Shown: positions 1 to 13,848 of the stretch, piece by piece
How the letters are laid out: each line of letters begins with the position of its first letter
Position numbering within the stretch: the stretch's first letter is position 1
Source: Campylorhamphus procurvoides
Taxonomy: Eukaryota > Chordata > Aves > Passeriformes > Dendrocolaptidae
Length of the DNA: 64,000 nt
Direction of reading: 5' to 3'
NCBI GenBank assembly: GCA_013396655.1
Contig: WBMV01004781.1
Location: 1-64,000 of the forward strand
The notes under the pieces: model-generated
What the model was told of the DNA's origin: nothing
The model's database searches: none
Seen by the model: only the letters and a program-made list of their open reading frames with translations
Translations under genes and position numbers: made by a program

Positions 1-3000
1 TGGGAACCTCTGCAGGAGCATTTATTGGATGTGCCATTGCTGAGAATGCCACAGGATGGGACTGCATTGGAGCTCTGGCTGGTGGAAGAGGGAGACTCCA
101 CTGAAATGTCTTTGTGCTGGTGTCATTATCTGGAAGCAGAAATCACACTCAGAACTTCCAGTGGGAATGAGTTGGAGTAGGTGGGTACTTGCTTTGCTGA
201 ACAGGGAGTGTGGGTAATGCAGATCTCACTTGTTTGGCAGTGCATGCACAGGAGGAATTTGATACCTGAGCTCGTCAGTGTCTCTGCTGAGGAGGGTTCT
301 GCCTTCATTCTTCTTGCACTTTCCTGTTTGCAGGAATTCCCTGGGAGAGGATTCCATAAAAACTGTGACCTGGGGACTACAAAGCACCAAAGTCCAACTT
401 TATTTAGGAATTCCCATTTTTCTCCTGGACCATTCCAACATGCCTAAAGATGAGTGTGATCAAAGCTCCTTTTTCCACATCCTTCCCCACCCACACGCCA
501 CTTTTCCCCCAAACCAACCCAACTATTGTGTGCACAAGAGCACAGCTCATCCAACCTCTGATCTTGGCAGGTGCTCCAGGTGGGTTCCTCCTGCTTTCTG
601 GCTGCAGTGGGCTTTTCCAAGGGTTCTCATCCCAAGCCCTTTGTCCCCACAGGCACATTGGGAAGAGGCAGCCTCGCTTGTCCTGGTGTGCAGCCTCAGC
701 CAAAGCCAGGAGGGACCCCAACCTGCATCATTTGGCTGCCAGGGCACAAGTGGAACCCTGTGGTTTTTGCCTGGTTTGAATTCTTCCCAGGAGGATGATT
801 TTACCTCTGATCAGGTTGGAGTGTAGGAACAAGTGAGGGAAGGAGGGTTTGCCAGCATTTCCCTGCCCTGGGACTGTTTTGGTTTGTGAGAGTGGGCAGG
901 GAGTGGGGGTGAGAGAGGAATAGACAGTGGAAATAACAATGGAAACAACAACCCCATCAAACTGTTCCCAGTATGATTATTGACTAGGAAAATACCTATG
1001 GGTAAAATCTAAAGTGTTCTCACTGAATTTTTATGTTAAGTCACTTCTAAATATATATTAAAAGTATTTATCTTCTTATCCCTCTGGCACTTTGTACCCT
1101 CTCACTGTTTTGAAATATTTTTTACTAATCTTTTTCTTGAGGGAAGTGCAACAACTGCATTATAAAAAATACCAGTTGGCTGCATCACATGTCTCCAAAG
1201 TCTTTGGGCATTTGTCCTGAATAGGGAACACACAGAAATGTCTTCAGGAGAGCAGCACCAATTGCATTGATTTTCTAGAATAGCTGTGACATAATTTGAG
1301 TTAATCCAAAAGTGCTTTCACTGGATGTTGTTGGATGAAAAAGTTACTAGAATATGTTCCTGTATTGCTTATCCTGAAAGGCTCTTAATGATGACCATTA
1401 ATATTGATGTTATGGATTAGTGATAATTTTTAGCTGGTTTTAGGGCAGGTATTTTGGTGGCAGTTGCTGTAACCTGTTCCCCATTGGGATGACAACATCA
1501 ATCTTTATCCTTTATTATTGCATAATGTAGTTGCCTGAGCTAGCAAGAATCTGGACTTGATCTTAAAGACGAGGCTGAGCATGAAGAATTTCAGTCATTG
1601 AGAAAGCTGAGGAAATGGGAAATGTAAGGTGAAGTGGGAATGCTTTAAAAGGCCATTTGTGTAAGTAATACAAATTGGGGTGTAATTCTGCTTTTACTTG
1701 TCAAGTGCACACTCAACAAATGTGCCAAGTATGAGAAGAAGAGAGAAATGTGCTACTGGGAAGTTCACTGCATATTTGTATAAAATTAAGGGGAAAACCA
1801 CAATAGGAGCAAGCTTTATATTATATATAATTACAGAATTTGTATTTTATATTTAAATTAAATTATGCACAGTAAACTGTAACATGCAACAGTGTTTTGT
1901 GTCACTGAAAATTAGTTCACCAAGGGTTTCTTCTTTAACAAGCTTTATGATCAAGTAGGAAGTAAAAAACTTAAGGGAAATACGTGTCTTCTGGTCTGAA
2001 TTAGGCACTGACATAGTCTTTTCTGTTACACTATTTGAAGCAGGAGGGAGTGCTTTAAATGCTTCAATCCATTTAACCTTAATTGCTCAGTTTTAATAGA
2101 CATTTGCTAACTAAAGGAACCAAATTACAGCTTGAATTAAGCCTTACTAATCTTAATTAAAAGCTCCACTTTATAATCGGAAACAGCCTATGTTTAAAAC
2201 AGGGAGCCCTTCTTAAATGGCTCATTTTAAAATGCTGAGGCCCTTTTGATAATAATTGTTTCGACTGAGTATGGGTACCCATTATTCTCCTTACGCTGCA
2301 CTTAATTAAAAATATCTCCTCCATGTGGTTTTGGGCAGTCTGCTGGCTGTAAAATTGTTTGGAGGGTGGGGGGTGGGATTACTTTACTTTTCCTGGGGTC
2401 ATTTGAAAACCTGTTGCTGCCCTTTGTTTTAAATTTTTTTGGGGAGGGTCAAAAGTTATAAAATTAACATGTGAGTCAATAGGAACATGGGCTTGTCAGG
2501 CACTTAGAACCATTAATAATGCTTTTATAATAAATTCAGTTTAACATTTAAATTGTGCTCAGTTGATTATGGTGATTGCACTCCTTTCAGACACCCAACT
2601 TTCAATAAAAATAAATCTATTATTTTGGAGGAGAGGCAGGTCCTGGCTCTATCTGTTGAGCATGTGGGATAGTGCAAGAGTTTCTCTTCATTCCAAGGGT
2701 GTCTGAAGAGCACAAAGGGTGGATTTCATCTGTCCAAAGATGCCCCTCAGTAGTAGAGATGAGTATATTTAATTTGCTATATTTTCCCTTTATAGCTGAT
2801 GGAGAGAAGTTTCCTCAGTGCAGTTTGGGTTGTGTTATTTGAGACAAAATAGGTCGGATAAATCACGTCCTGAAAATAAGAGTATGGGACATTGACAGTA
2901 GAGGTGTGTAAAGTTGGCTGAGCCAAAGAACTACAGCTGGGAGATCAAAATCCCCTGAAAATTAATGAAAAGTATTCTCTACCTGTGCTTGGAATTTAAC

Positions 3001-4166
3001 CAGGACAGGGGATTTTTAAGCTGCCATAGTATCATTGGATCGTTACAAAATTCATCCTCCCAATCTCAGTTTTACATTTCTGTGCTTTAATTTAAAATGG
3101 GCCCCCATTTCTTCAGCACAGCCACGTGGTTAAAGACAAAACAACCTCCCACAACCCTGTTTTAGGAAAAAGCTGACTTTTTGAATTATGTTTTCTTAGA
3201 ATTCAGCCCTAAGATTTTCCTTAGTGCATCATACTCAGGAAGCACCACTGGACTCTGATCATTCCTTTAATTTGCATTGCTTTCCATTCCAGCAGCTGAA
3301 TTGCTTGCTGGCATAAACTAAACACAAATTAAAAGTCCTTTGCACTAAATCTCCTGGACCTTTATGTGCACTGAGAAGTAAATCCTGTAAAAAGTCACTT
3401 GTGCCAGGTATGGAGATGGACAGACCTTCTTGAAGGTCAGTTTTGTTTGCTTAGTTATCACCTCCTTAAGCATTTTTTTAGAATTTCTCCTTGCTGTCCA
3501 GTTAATTTTATGTTCTGTGCTGATGGAGTATTCAAAGGTTGTTCAATTATACCCCTCAGAGGAAGGCAAAATCAGGGCTCTTTACAGTGGGTGCAAAGAA
3601 CTACCTCAGTTTCATACCTTTATGTGTTTATCTTTTCATATCAATATTATGTAGGGCAAAGCCTACATAACCAGATGTTAATTTTTGGCTTGGCAGCTCA
3701 CAGCATCTTCAGAGTGACTGGCCTTCCCTCTTCCCTGAAAAGGAGACTGCCTTAAGGAGAGTCTCAAGTTAATTGTGAAAAATTAATAAATACTTTGTGA
3801 ATTTTGTCCTGGATGTTTAACCTGACTTTGGATGGCTGTGCTGTTAAAGCAGGTGCCAGGGATAAACACCCATGAAATCTGATTATTTCAGTTTTGGGTC
3901 TTCTGCTGAGGGTGTTATTCGTGGGTGAGTTAAATAGCCGTGGTGCCCTTGTTTTCAAGGATGTTGTCATGTTTTGTTTTGTTGTGTTTTCTCCTGGATT
4001 TCTGTAAATGTGTCTTAAAAATACTATAAAAATACACCAGTACAGTCCTCAAAGAGGGATTGTCTAGAAAGATGGGAGGGAGGAAGGAGCATGGGGGATT
4101 CATCATGAACATTTCAAAAAGTGACATCTCTAACCTTTAGTTTTATATTGGCTGTACTGTCCAATT

Positions 4167-4184
4167 TAAATAAATAAATAAAAA
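4167..4184. repeat. (AAAT)n short microsatellite
   Basis: A run of about four TAAA/AAAT units, ending in a short A run. It is intronic, with no transposon body recognised beside it. Confidence 0.7.
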
Positions 4185-7100
4185 GCCAAGCCAAAAGCTG
4201 TTTATTGGGTTGTTAATCAGGTCTTTAGGCAAGGCATTGCTGCAATTTGCTTATCTGTGCATAATGAAATAGCATTGTTGTGAAAGGGATCTCATGAGAA
4301 ACCTTCTAAATGAGAGCATTGGGAATAATTTTACAGGACTAGGCAAATGTTTATATCAACTTACCCACTCTTATCCCCCTCCTGTTGAGGGGAGATCAGT
4401 ACAGTTGTAGTTTCCTTGGCTTTTTGTGGTGCATCCTGTGAATAATATCCAGAAAGTCAGCAATTGTGTTTTTCGGATTTGAATCTTAAATTCCATCCTT
4501 ACTGCTTTCCCTGGGTTTTCCTCACTAGGGAATAGGTGTTTGGACAGCCTGGCCTCATCTAACCCTCACAAGATGAGTGTGTAAATTCATAAATTCCTGT
4601 TCACAGGGCCCCTGCCATTTCTTCCTTCTCTAATGGTCAAAGAGCCCAGGCCATGGTGTGAGTGTGTAAAGGGTAATGATAGAAAAGCCATCAGAAGTGG
4701 ATTGCATTAATATTCCCTACCTGTATATCTCTGTATCCCTGCTGGACAGTGGTCACACATCCACAGGTCAAAACCCACTTTGTTTTTTGGCTTTTCCCTG
4801 ATTATCTGTCTCTGGTGATAAGTAGAGCTCTGATTCATGTGACTAATTTCTGTCTGGCCTTTTAGAAGGCTCTGCATCTTAATGATGGGCTCTCTTTGGC
4901 ATTAAAATTTCAGAGCTGTCAGCGTGTGACAGTAGGAGAGGGTTCTGTGTTTCAGGAATGAAGTAGCAGGAATCCAAAAATTGCATCTGTGTAGTGGTTG
5001 TTTGAAAATAACCCCCTTTTTGCATTGATCCACTACAACAACAACAATTAGGGCTTCTTGTTGATGCTGGCCAGGGCCAGGCTTTCAAAACATGGGTCTG
5101 TAGAGCCCAGCAGGATGGCAGAGCAGGTCCCTCACACATTGTGGAGCCAGAATGGCTGTGCAGAAGCTGAGAGGCTGTGCCAGAGCTCTGAGCCTGCCAA
5201 GCAAAAGTTTTGGCATCCTGAAAAAACAGCTCCACATTTCGTGAGTGCCCAAATTGCCTGAGTCCTGGGGGAGGCAGCTTTTAGAGCTGTTTTGGGCAGT
5301 GCCTCTGTGTGTTCACATCATTACCATTATTACCACAGGTAATTAGTGAGGTGTGACTTACTGAGAGGGGGTATTCTGAAACGCAGAGCTGTTGGCACAA
5401 CTTGAATTTGTCATTACGGGAGCAAAATGGGACTTGATCATCTCAAACTCTGATGTGGTTAACAAAATCTGTGGCCTGGTAGCTCTTTGTACCTTCTGTT
5501 GTAGGTGATGGACAGAGCTGAAGGATGATGGGCAAAAATGAGTTTGAGCTTTTTTGCAAGGCTGTCTCGGATTAAAATAAATGATTGCAAGTTTTTGATG
5601 TGATTTCCATTCAGTTTAGTCTTCTCAGGTCTCTTTCAAGTGAGTGTGTGGGTTTAATGTAGGGCCATGTCAACTAATTTTACTGTTGTTTCTTAAAAAT
5701 GCTGAGTACCCACAGCCCTGCAAGGCACTCAGGAGTAAAATTAATGCTTGCCACTCTCCTGAAAACATAAACTATAAACAAATAATGCATTTGTATCCAG
5801 GCTAGAGCACTGAAATACTTTTTAAGAAGACTTACTATCAGTACACACTGCAGAAAAGAGAAAGAAAATAAGAAATCCCTGAGTATTATCTTCTGGATAA
5901 GGAAAGTGTCATGTGAAATGATCAATACTGGAAGTTAGGAAGCATGGTGGTATTGATCCATTCCTCTTGCCAAAGGTCCTCTGGACTCTTAATTGCCATG
6001 AGGGGCTTCTATTTCTCTGAATTTTAATGGGTGATCATTTTTCAGGGTTCTAATTCATGTTGTAGCTGTTTCACCATCATGTAGACCTTAGAAAAACCAT
6101 TAGCAGCAAAAATAAACCTCATCATGCAACCCCAAAATGCTGGGAGGCCTTCACTTCATAAAAGATGCTGTTGAGGAATGGGATGAGTTTGTCTTCATCC
6201 AGGGAACAGGTGCCAGAATAACTCAGGGGACACAAATCTATGGTTTGTAGTCTATGGTCAGGTCATAAAGGAATTCACTGCAGAGCTGAAGTTTGGGATT
6301 GTTTCCCTGTGTCAGTGGACAGGCATTTAAAAATGAAATGCAAAGGGAGGTTGGAGAATTGGAGAATGAGATACCTGCAGAGGCTGGGGAAAAAAAGGTA
6401 GGTGAGTTATTTCTGTATCAGTGAGCTGATTTCACTGCTTTAAACCTCTGCCTCAAAATTTATAGGTGCATATTTCAGCTTAAAGATGTAGGAACAACCT
6501 CCTGCCAGGACTTACTGAAATAATTATCATTAGGGTGCATGCAGTGTCAGTAAGGTGCACAAAAACATTCTCCCATTAGGTGCCCAAGAACTTTGAAGAT
6601 CAGATGTGTAATCAAACATTTCCCTTTATATTAAAAGAGGGGATTGTGGTGGAAATGGCTGTGATTTAGAAGCGGTGGGGGAAAACGCTGTCAAATGTCA
6701 TGTTTCACATGCAGAACAGCTTGTGAACAGGAAATCTCTCTGCTTGAGCTTGTCGGGCATGGCAGCTCCTAAATAAAGCCAGGCTCTAAAACTGCTCTGG
6801 GCTCTGCAGGTATCCATCTTTATTTGGGGATCTCACTTGCAGTTCAAAGAACTCGGGGCCAATCTGTTTAAATATCAATTAAGACGCATGTCAAACTGCA
6901 GCAAGCTCTAATCAAGGGCTCAGCGTGCTTTACTGCAGGATAATAATTTGGGGTTTATCTAGAAAAATACTGTTACTTGCTCTAAATGAAGCTGAAATGG
7001 TCCCAGATAAGCTTGCATTGTGACAAATGTCACTTAATGCTCAGATACATGAATAGAAAATAGACTGTTTCCTAGGGAAAGAACTCTGCTTAATTCTTTT

Positions 7101-7248
7101 TTTTCCATAAATGATTTGAGCTGTCCAAAGGTTTTAGACACCCACAAGGTGCTGTTGTCAAAAAGCACTGTGTAAAATGTTAATACAGTGAGAGGACTTG
7201 TCCAAAACTCTGTAAGGTGAGATCCTAAGTGAAGGATCCATGTCTCTT

Positions 7249-7301
7249 GTTGGGCTGGATGATCCTCGTGGGTCCCTTCCAGCTCAGAATATTCTGTGAT
7301 T
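7249..7301 (+). mobile_element. CR1 LINE 3'-end fragment
   Basis: The stretch reads as the terminal part of an avian CR1 retrotransposon: TGGGCTGGATGATC, then a GTGGGTCCCTTCCAGCTCAG block, then ATTCTGTGATT. CR1 copies are commonly truncated at the 5' end and finish in short ATTCTGTG-type repeats instead of poly(A), which fits this copy. Only about 50 bp is recognisable and no reverse-transcriptase sequence is present. The fragment is inert and lies in the gene's sense orientation. Confidence 0.8.
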
Positions 7302-10300
7302 TATTTGATCTCCTCTCCATTCCTGCCCCTGGAGTGTGATGTGTGCCACCTTATAGAGTATTTAGGTGGCTGGCAAATGGTACCAAATCTCAGCTTTCAG
7401 TTTATATCTTATATATTTGGGTATTGTTTATCCCTCTGTACTTCAGTGATAACTTTCTGCACTGGAGCAGAAATAGCTGAGGGAATGAATCACAGGGGGA
7501 GGCTGTTTTGTCTGTTCTCAGCTCGATGGGCTTATCAATGTCCAGCCATTAAAAATGTTCTTCTGAACTGGGAGTTTAAGTAAGGAGGCAAAGCACAGGG
7601 AAGAGAACAGACAGGAAACTGAGGAAGGGAAGGTGAATTTACGAAAAATGCAAGGAAGGGAGTCTACAGAGACCGTATTTCTTATCAGTGAATGAAGAAT
7701 GGGATGGGCATTCACCAGAAATGGGAAATGCAGCCATTCAGCTGGATTTGCATCATCTCTTGTTTTGTTTCATTCACTGATAAGTGAGCTGGGGCAGCTG
7801 AATTCAGCTTCCAGCACTGGGGGCTTGGAAGTGTCTCAGATCTTTAAATTTGGCTCTTTAATTCTCTCTCTGTGTGATACACAATATTTGAGGATCATTA
7901 ACTAGAAGTTGGGAAATAACAAGTGCTAAGCCTGTGTTTTGTGCATGGATAAACTCAGCTCAAGGACCTGCATGTCTAAAAACTCAGCTGTTTTTTTCCC
8001 AAGCAGCAAAGGTGACTCTTATAAAGCCACCCTTTCTCTGTAGGACTTGAAATTTTGATTCATGTTTCCTGTGCCTGTAACAATAGGAACAAAATTCAGA
8101 CATGGAGCAAGATAAGGCTCAGTGTCTCTGTGCCTTCTCTAAAATTACAAGTTAATCATTGCAGATAGAGAAAAAAATATTAAACCTAATATTAAATATT
8201 AATAGAAAGTAAAAAAGTCATGCCCTACAGCTAGTGGTAAAGGAGATTTTTCATTTGGCTTTCAAGTGTGTGCTGTTTGCTTTCAGGCAAGATAGTTTTA
8301 TATATGGAACTGGACACACTTGCAGAATGTCTGTGCTGTTGAAGCAGCTGCACATCCCTCTCCATAGGTGGGTCTGTATTCCATTTTCCCCTGCTTTTTC
8401 CAGACAAATACTCCACCAAGATGTAAAGCATCGTGGCCTTTGTGCTCAGCCATCCCAGAAGGAAAGGAAACAAAACTGCTGCAGAGCACTTGGTGTTTTC
8501 TGGAAGTGGCTTCCAGAAGAACAGCACAACAATACCACAGATTGCATCCAAAGCATCTCCACCAAGCTGGCATGGCATTTGCCTTTTATTGCTGGTTTAA
8601 TGCTGGAAAACAGGAGTTTGTGACATTTTGGAAGGAAGCTGTAAAATTGGATTTATTATTTCTTTTTTTCCCCTTTGTGGATGCACTAATGGGAAAAACA
8701 TGGGCGAGGCAGTGCCCAGAGTGGAAAGGCTCTTGAGGGGTTTGTCCTGAAACAAAGTCATGCTAAATAACCTATTGTACCTGTTCTTTCTCTGTCTCCA
8801 CTGAGAAACATCAGGCTGCTGTTGCTGATTTTTTCCCCCCTGTTCCCAGCCTGCCCACCCTTGACCTTGCCTCTCAGACTGGTCCTAATGGCTATCAAAT
8901 TTTACAGTTTTCTTTGGCACGAGCGTCTTGAAAACATCATGGCAACTTGAAAGCTGTAAAAGCTGCACTCTTGTGTTCCTCTGGTTCATTAGATTGCACC
9001 ATTTCCAAGGTCACAGCATCTAAAGAATAAAGATGGGAACATTTATGGCTCAAAAAAAATACCTCAGGAAGAGCCAGATGTAACAAATGATAGATTTTAA
9101 TTTGTTTTCTTTTGTGAAAATTTCAGCAGCTTTTCATGGAAAGGGATTTTCAGAAATGGGTTTCACTCTGAGATGAAAGTGAAGGTTTTGTTCATAGTAG
9201 AAAAATTGAATGAGTCTTGCTATGTCAGTGTTTTCTTGATAAAATGTGAGCTTGGAGCAGATGCTGAATTCTGATAACCCCAAACTGATGTTCCAGCAGG
9301 TTGGGATGAGTGGCACTGATCACATTTTCCCATCTGATCTTTCATCCATCCAGCTGGGTCAGTTCTGGCAAATTTTAAGAGTAAAGCTGGGCAGATTTCA
9401 GAGAATTCCTAATGAGTGGAAATGTGCTGGTGCTGAGCTCTTCTGGAGAATCTGCTCATTCCAGTAGCCTTGCTTGGGTTGAGTGTTCCCCAGATTGCTG
9501 AACTGCTGGCAGCTTTGGCCTGCCCTTCCCCAAAATGGTCTTTAACCTGTGTTGGGCTTTAATCCTGCTCTTTAGGGCTGGAATTGGTTCCCTTGTTAAG
9601 GAAAGTGCAACTTGGTATGAGAAATACAAATGCCTTGAGTTCAGATCATCCAGTGTGTGTTGTGGATCTGCTGGAAGTATATCAAGTGGAGAAGCTGCCA
9701 AAGAAGCAGAGTAGATACAAATACCCCCTTGTAATTTTGACTTGAGTGGCTTTTGCAGTCCCTAAATCCAGTGTTTAAGAAGAATAAGGTGCTGATGTGA
9801 TTGGGATCCAGCACTTGGAACTTGTTTGTATTCTTGTTGGTGTGCATGCCACTGAATTTCTGATTTAATGTCTCCATAGTGCCTCTTCGACTGTATTTTG
9901 TTTAAAGCAGCTAGCTAAAGAAAGATGAACACCAAAATACCATTTTTCTTCAGAAACTGAAGAAACATGTGGATGTATCCAAGATTTTCATATTTATTTT
10001 TCTAGCTATTTGATGGATGCAGCTTCTTCAGGAGACATCCCACATCTGCATAATATACCTGTGTGCTCACTTTTGTTTGTGCTTTTCCAAATTAGAAGAA
10101 ATTGGTGTGGGCAGACAGCTTTGTTTGGCTATTTATTTTAAAATGTCCAAGCACATAAATTACTCCTTTCAAAGGCAATTGAAGCTTTTGTTTAGTAAAT
10201 GAGCTCCAGGCCTTTCCCTTATATTACTAGTCAAGGAAAACTTTAACATGCACTCAGATTTTACTCAATCCCACCCCCATTTTGAAGTGTTGGGATCTAT

Positions 10301-11550
10301 GGCCTTGGCAGATGCCAGGATAAAAACTGTGCCAATGCACATTTCCCATTTTCTATAGAAATCTGTGGAATTGAACACGAAAAGCTGAATTTGGCTGGTT
10401 GACTCCCAGGCCTGAGCCATTCTCCCTTTGGCATGTTAATGCCACCAGGCTTGTGTGACAGCTTAGCTGTGCCACTCGTCCAGAATCCATCAGCTCCCTG
10501 CAGGCATTTGCTTTGATTTCAGTAGCTCTGCCCACAAGGATGAGTGGCTGGGCTGACAAATTGTGTTACATGTGCTGGAAGGCTTTTTGGGCATTGGGGA
10601 ACTTCGTGGATTGCAACTGGTGTCATGAAGAGTGGAAGTGAGTTTTGCTGGAGGTAAACTCTTCACTCCCTTGGCAGGAGCTCTGTGCCACCTCCTAGCA
10701 GAGCTTGTCACTGCTTGGAAAAGATGATCAGCACGCAGTAAATTCCATGACACTGCTGAAAATGTTTAGACAAAGCGGGAACTGGCATTGCCCTCCCTGT
10801 GTTTTGGGCATCATTTACAGCTCGCTGGTGTGCCTTCCATTCTCTGCTGAAACAGAAAGCTGGAATAGTGTGATGCTGGAAGTCTTGCTTTTATTCTGAG
10901 CATCTCTTGTATGTGCTCCTGGAAGAGCTGCTTCTCTGCAGGGTGGCCTTGGGAGGGTTCTGAGAGTGCCAGCTCTTTGTTGCAAAAGACACCAATTAAA
11001 CAAACTTCTGGGGTAGTGTCAGAATCACCTCTAATAATGAAAGAAGAGCCAAGCCCAGTGTGTGGAAGGCACATCCCATCAGGCTGAAAAGGATGAGGTC
11101 ACTTAAAGAAAGATTCAAATTCTCTTCCTGTAAGTGAAATACAGGGATTGTAACTTACAGCCCTTCCTGGTGGGAACAAATCCTTGGATTTTCTGAGGTG
11201 CTTGTCTGGGGTTTCTGTAAAAGCTCCTGTGATGCTTGCCTTGCATAAGCATTGCAGTCTCAGGCACTGGGTGTTCTTTTGGTAACACCACTGCTTATTG
11301 GGGAGGGAAGTGGCAGGGCATGGCAGTGCAGTGTTCCCTGGGGATGCTGAAAGGGTTATTTCCAGAATTTAACAAAAAAATGCTTTCCAGGAAGAATTAT
11401 GGTGCAGCTTTGCAGCTTCCTTCACCTTGGCAAGCAGCTGAAACACTCCAGTTGCTGCTACCCCCAAGTAACCCTTTTTCCTGCTCATTTTTTACTTTAA
11501 AACCCGTGAAACAAGCAGTGGGAATTTTTGAGATTTCCCAAACCGGTTCC

Positions 11551-11612
11551 AGAAAGAGATGATCAAAATGAGAAAGAGATGATCAAAATGAGAAAGAGAT
11601 GATCAAAATGAG
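11551..11612. repeat. 20-bp tandem repeat, 3 copies
   Basis: The unit AGAAAGAGATGATCAAAATG occurs three times head to tail with no differences that I can see, followed by AG. Perfect identity suggests a recent or actively slipping array, or a collapsed or expanded region in the assembly. It is intronic and has no evident function. Confidence 0.95.
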
Positions 11613-12486
11613 CTTGCCAACAGCAGAGGGATGAATCCAGCCCTGGGACTGGGAATTGCTGCCTGCTTTGAACACACTGAGCCCAAACAGGTTCTTGGCA
11701 GGCTGTGTCACTGTTATAAATGGCCCTACACCTTCTTCCTAAGTTTGGTGCATTTAATTCTTGTCCAGGACACCTGTAATTCTGAAATGAATTCCTCTTA
11801 GAGACTGCAGGACTCTTTAAAGGTGATTTCCTCACTAAACACCCCAAATTCCCTGTCTGTGTTTACTGGATTGAAAGCTCTGCATTTTGCCAGTGTAGAT
11901 AAAACTTTAGGGTTCCCCTTGAGACAATTTTCATGGCTGGATGGCAACATTTCTTTTTTTCTCTTCTTATGGTCATGCCTTCATGATGAAAGACAGTATT
12001 AAGTGATCAACTGCTAAAAATGGCAAGGATAGTCAAAGGCACCAAATTAGCAGGGAGAATTTGCTTTCTGAGTTAGAGGTGCTTGGAGTGGGGATTGATA
12101 GCCCCAGTCCTATCAATTACAGGAAAAATAAGAGGATATGACCTAACCCAAAGGAAATGAACACAGCTGGCCCCTGCAAAATCTGAGATTTACAATGGCC
12201 AAAATTAAGAGCAAGCCTGCAGGTTTGATGTGGTTCAATGTACTCCTGTTAAGCTTCCTAAGGAAGCCACATCCTGGCGTGTCAGGTGTAATGCTCTGGC
12301 CATAAATTATATTTTCATGGAGCCATTCTTTAAAGAATAAAGAGACACCTTCCTCCAGGTATGTGAGAAGAGAAGGTGGGACAGAGGTCACACTGTTTGC
12401 TTTTCTCTTGGCAGCAGGAGCTTGGAAAAACTTCAACATTTGGGCTTTGCAGGCTTTGTGCATGTTTTTGTGAGGTTTCCTTATTT

Positions 12487-12560
12487 GTTTTTTTGGTTGG
12501 GTTTTTTTTTGGGGGGGGGGGGAAGTAGGGTTTTTTGTGGTTTGGGTGGGGTTTTCTGTT
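12487..12560. repeat. T-rich/G-rich homopolymer tract
   Basis: Several T runs are followed by an uninterrupted run of about 12 G (12511-12522) and then alternating GGG and T-rich blocks (GGG-TTTTTT-GTGG-TTTGGGTGGGG). The + strand carries enough G runs to make a G-quadruplex possible. Run lengths of this kind are error-prone in any assembly, so the exact count is uncertain. Confidence 0.8.
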
Positions 12561-13847
12561 TGTTCTGATTATTTTAGAAGTGTTAAATTCACCAGTCTTA
12601 CCCCCCTTGTTGTTTTGCTGGCAATTCTGGAGACAGACATTCCAATCAGCCTGCTTGGTGAAGTCTCTTGTGTGGCTGGGTGGTTTTGAAGGGGGGGAGA
12701 AACACCAAAAACTCACAACATTGCTCCAAAAAAGAGTTAGAATGTTTAAATTCACTTCTAGTTTCCTACAGGTCTTGGGGTACAAAAGGGAGAAATAATT
12801 TTCTAATCCTTTTGCAAAATTTATTGTGATTTGAATTCCTGAGAAAAGACTCTGCCCATTTTGTTATTTTTGTGGTTTATGTATCTCTTACACTACTTTT
12901 TCTGTAATTTGAGCATATTTCATCATCTCCTTGTGCAGCTAATGACAGCACAGCTTTTTAGAAATAAGCATTACATAAGGGGCAGACATTCAAAAGGCTT
13001 CATACTTTTTTGGGGTTTTCTTTGTCCCTTTTGAAGACTCTTCTATTGCTTATTCAAGCCAACAGTCCTGTTTGATTCATTGTTTGAAAAAAGGCAAGGA
13101 ATTGATGAATCCCTGGCAGTGTGATGCTGAGTAACATCCCAACTGGTAACACTGGCTCCTGAATTCCCTCTTCAGTGCTGGATAAAAGTTCAGATCAAAT
13201 CTTAAAATGAAAATACCATTTTTGCCTATTGACTTGGCCTCTTAAAACATGGCATTCCTGCAGAGCTCCATTTTTGTTTCTCTAGCCTGAGAATGATGGG
13301 AAGTGTCTGGAATTATTCCTGGGTGGATATGGAAGCTCCAAATACCTGCTCAGTGGAAACCAGGCTGGAATGCTTTTGGGGATGTGCATCCAGGGACACT
13401 GGAGGTGGTTTGGTTATTGTTTTCAGGGGAAATCAGAGTTTTTGTTGTCCTCCTGGGCTCAGGAGATGGAGCACAACCAGAGGCTGTACAAATTGGTAGT
13501 GAAGGATTGAGAACTTTCTGGAACACAACAGTGGTGGAAAGACTAGAAAGTTTACCTTTAAGCAGCAGGTCCTATTTTTGTTGAGAATTTCCTTCCTCCA
13601 GCTTCTTCTTTCCAGTATTTCTATGGTGCTGGTTGCTCAGTCATGAAATAGCTGGTTGGTTTGGAAGACAAAGCCCAATTTGGAATTTCAAGCTGCTTGG
13701 AGGTTGTGGAAGGGGGACTTTGGAGCTTTTGGAGGGATGTGCATGGAGACCTGGACTTCTCTGAGCTTAATGTGGATTTCTGGCAGGGACCAACATAAAG
13801 GTGAGGCTTGTAAAAATCCTTGAGTGACTGAGCTGGCTTTTCACCAA

Positions 13848-13848
13848 N
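13848..13848. other. Assembly ambiguity (single N)
   Basis: One undetermined base that begins a 159-bp segment bracketed by Ns. That segment is identical to sequence starting at 14445. It is best read as a contig join, not a single unknown base. Confidence 0.9.

Noticed and set aside
1..112. A short open stretch at the window edge reading as a Gly/Ala-rich peptide in one frame
   Set aside because: It ends at a stop after about 36 codons, has no splice site and no family I recognise, and cannot be evaluated without upstream sequence.
278..826. A 182-codon open frame on +, preceded by an acceptor-like TTTGCAG
   Set aside because: No recognisable domain, competing open frames overlap it on both strands, the composition is ordinary, and there is no convincing donor or link to the SCUBE reading frame. 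It is most likely chance in a GC-richer patch.
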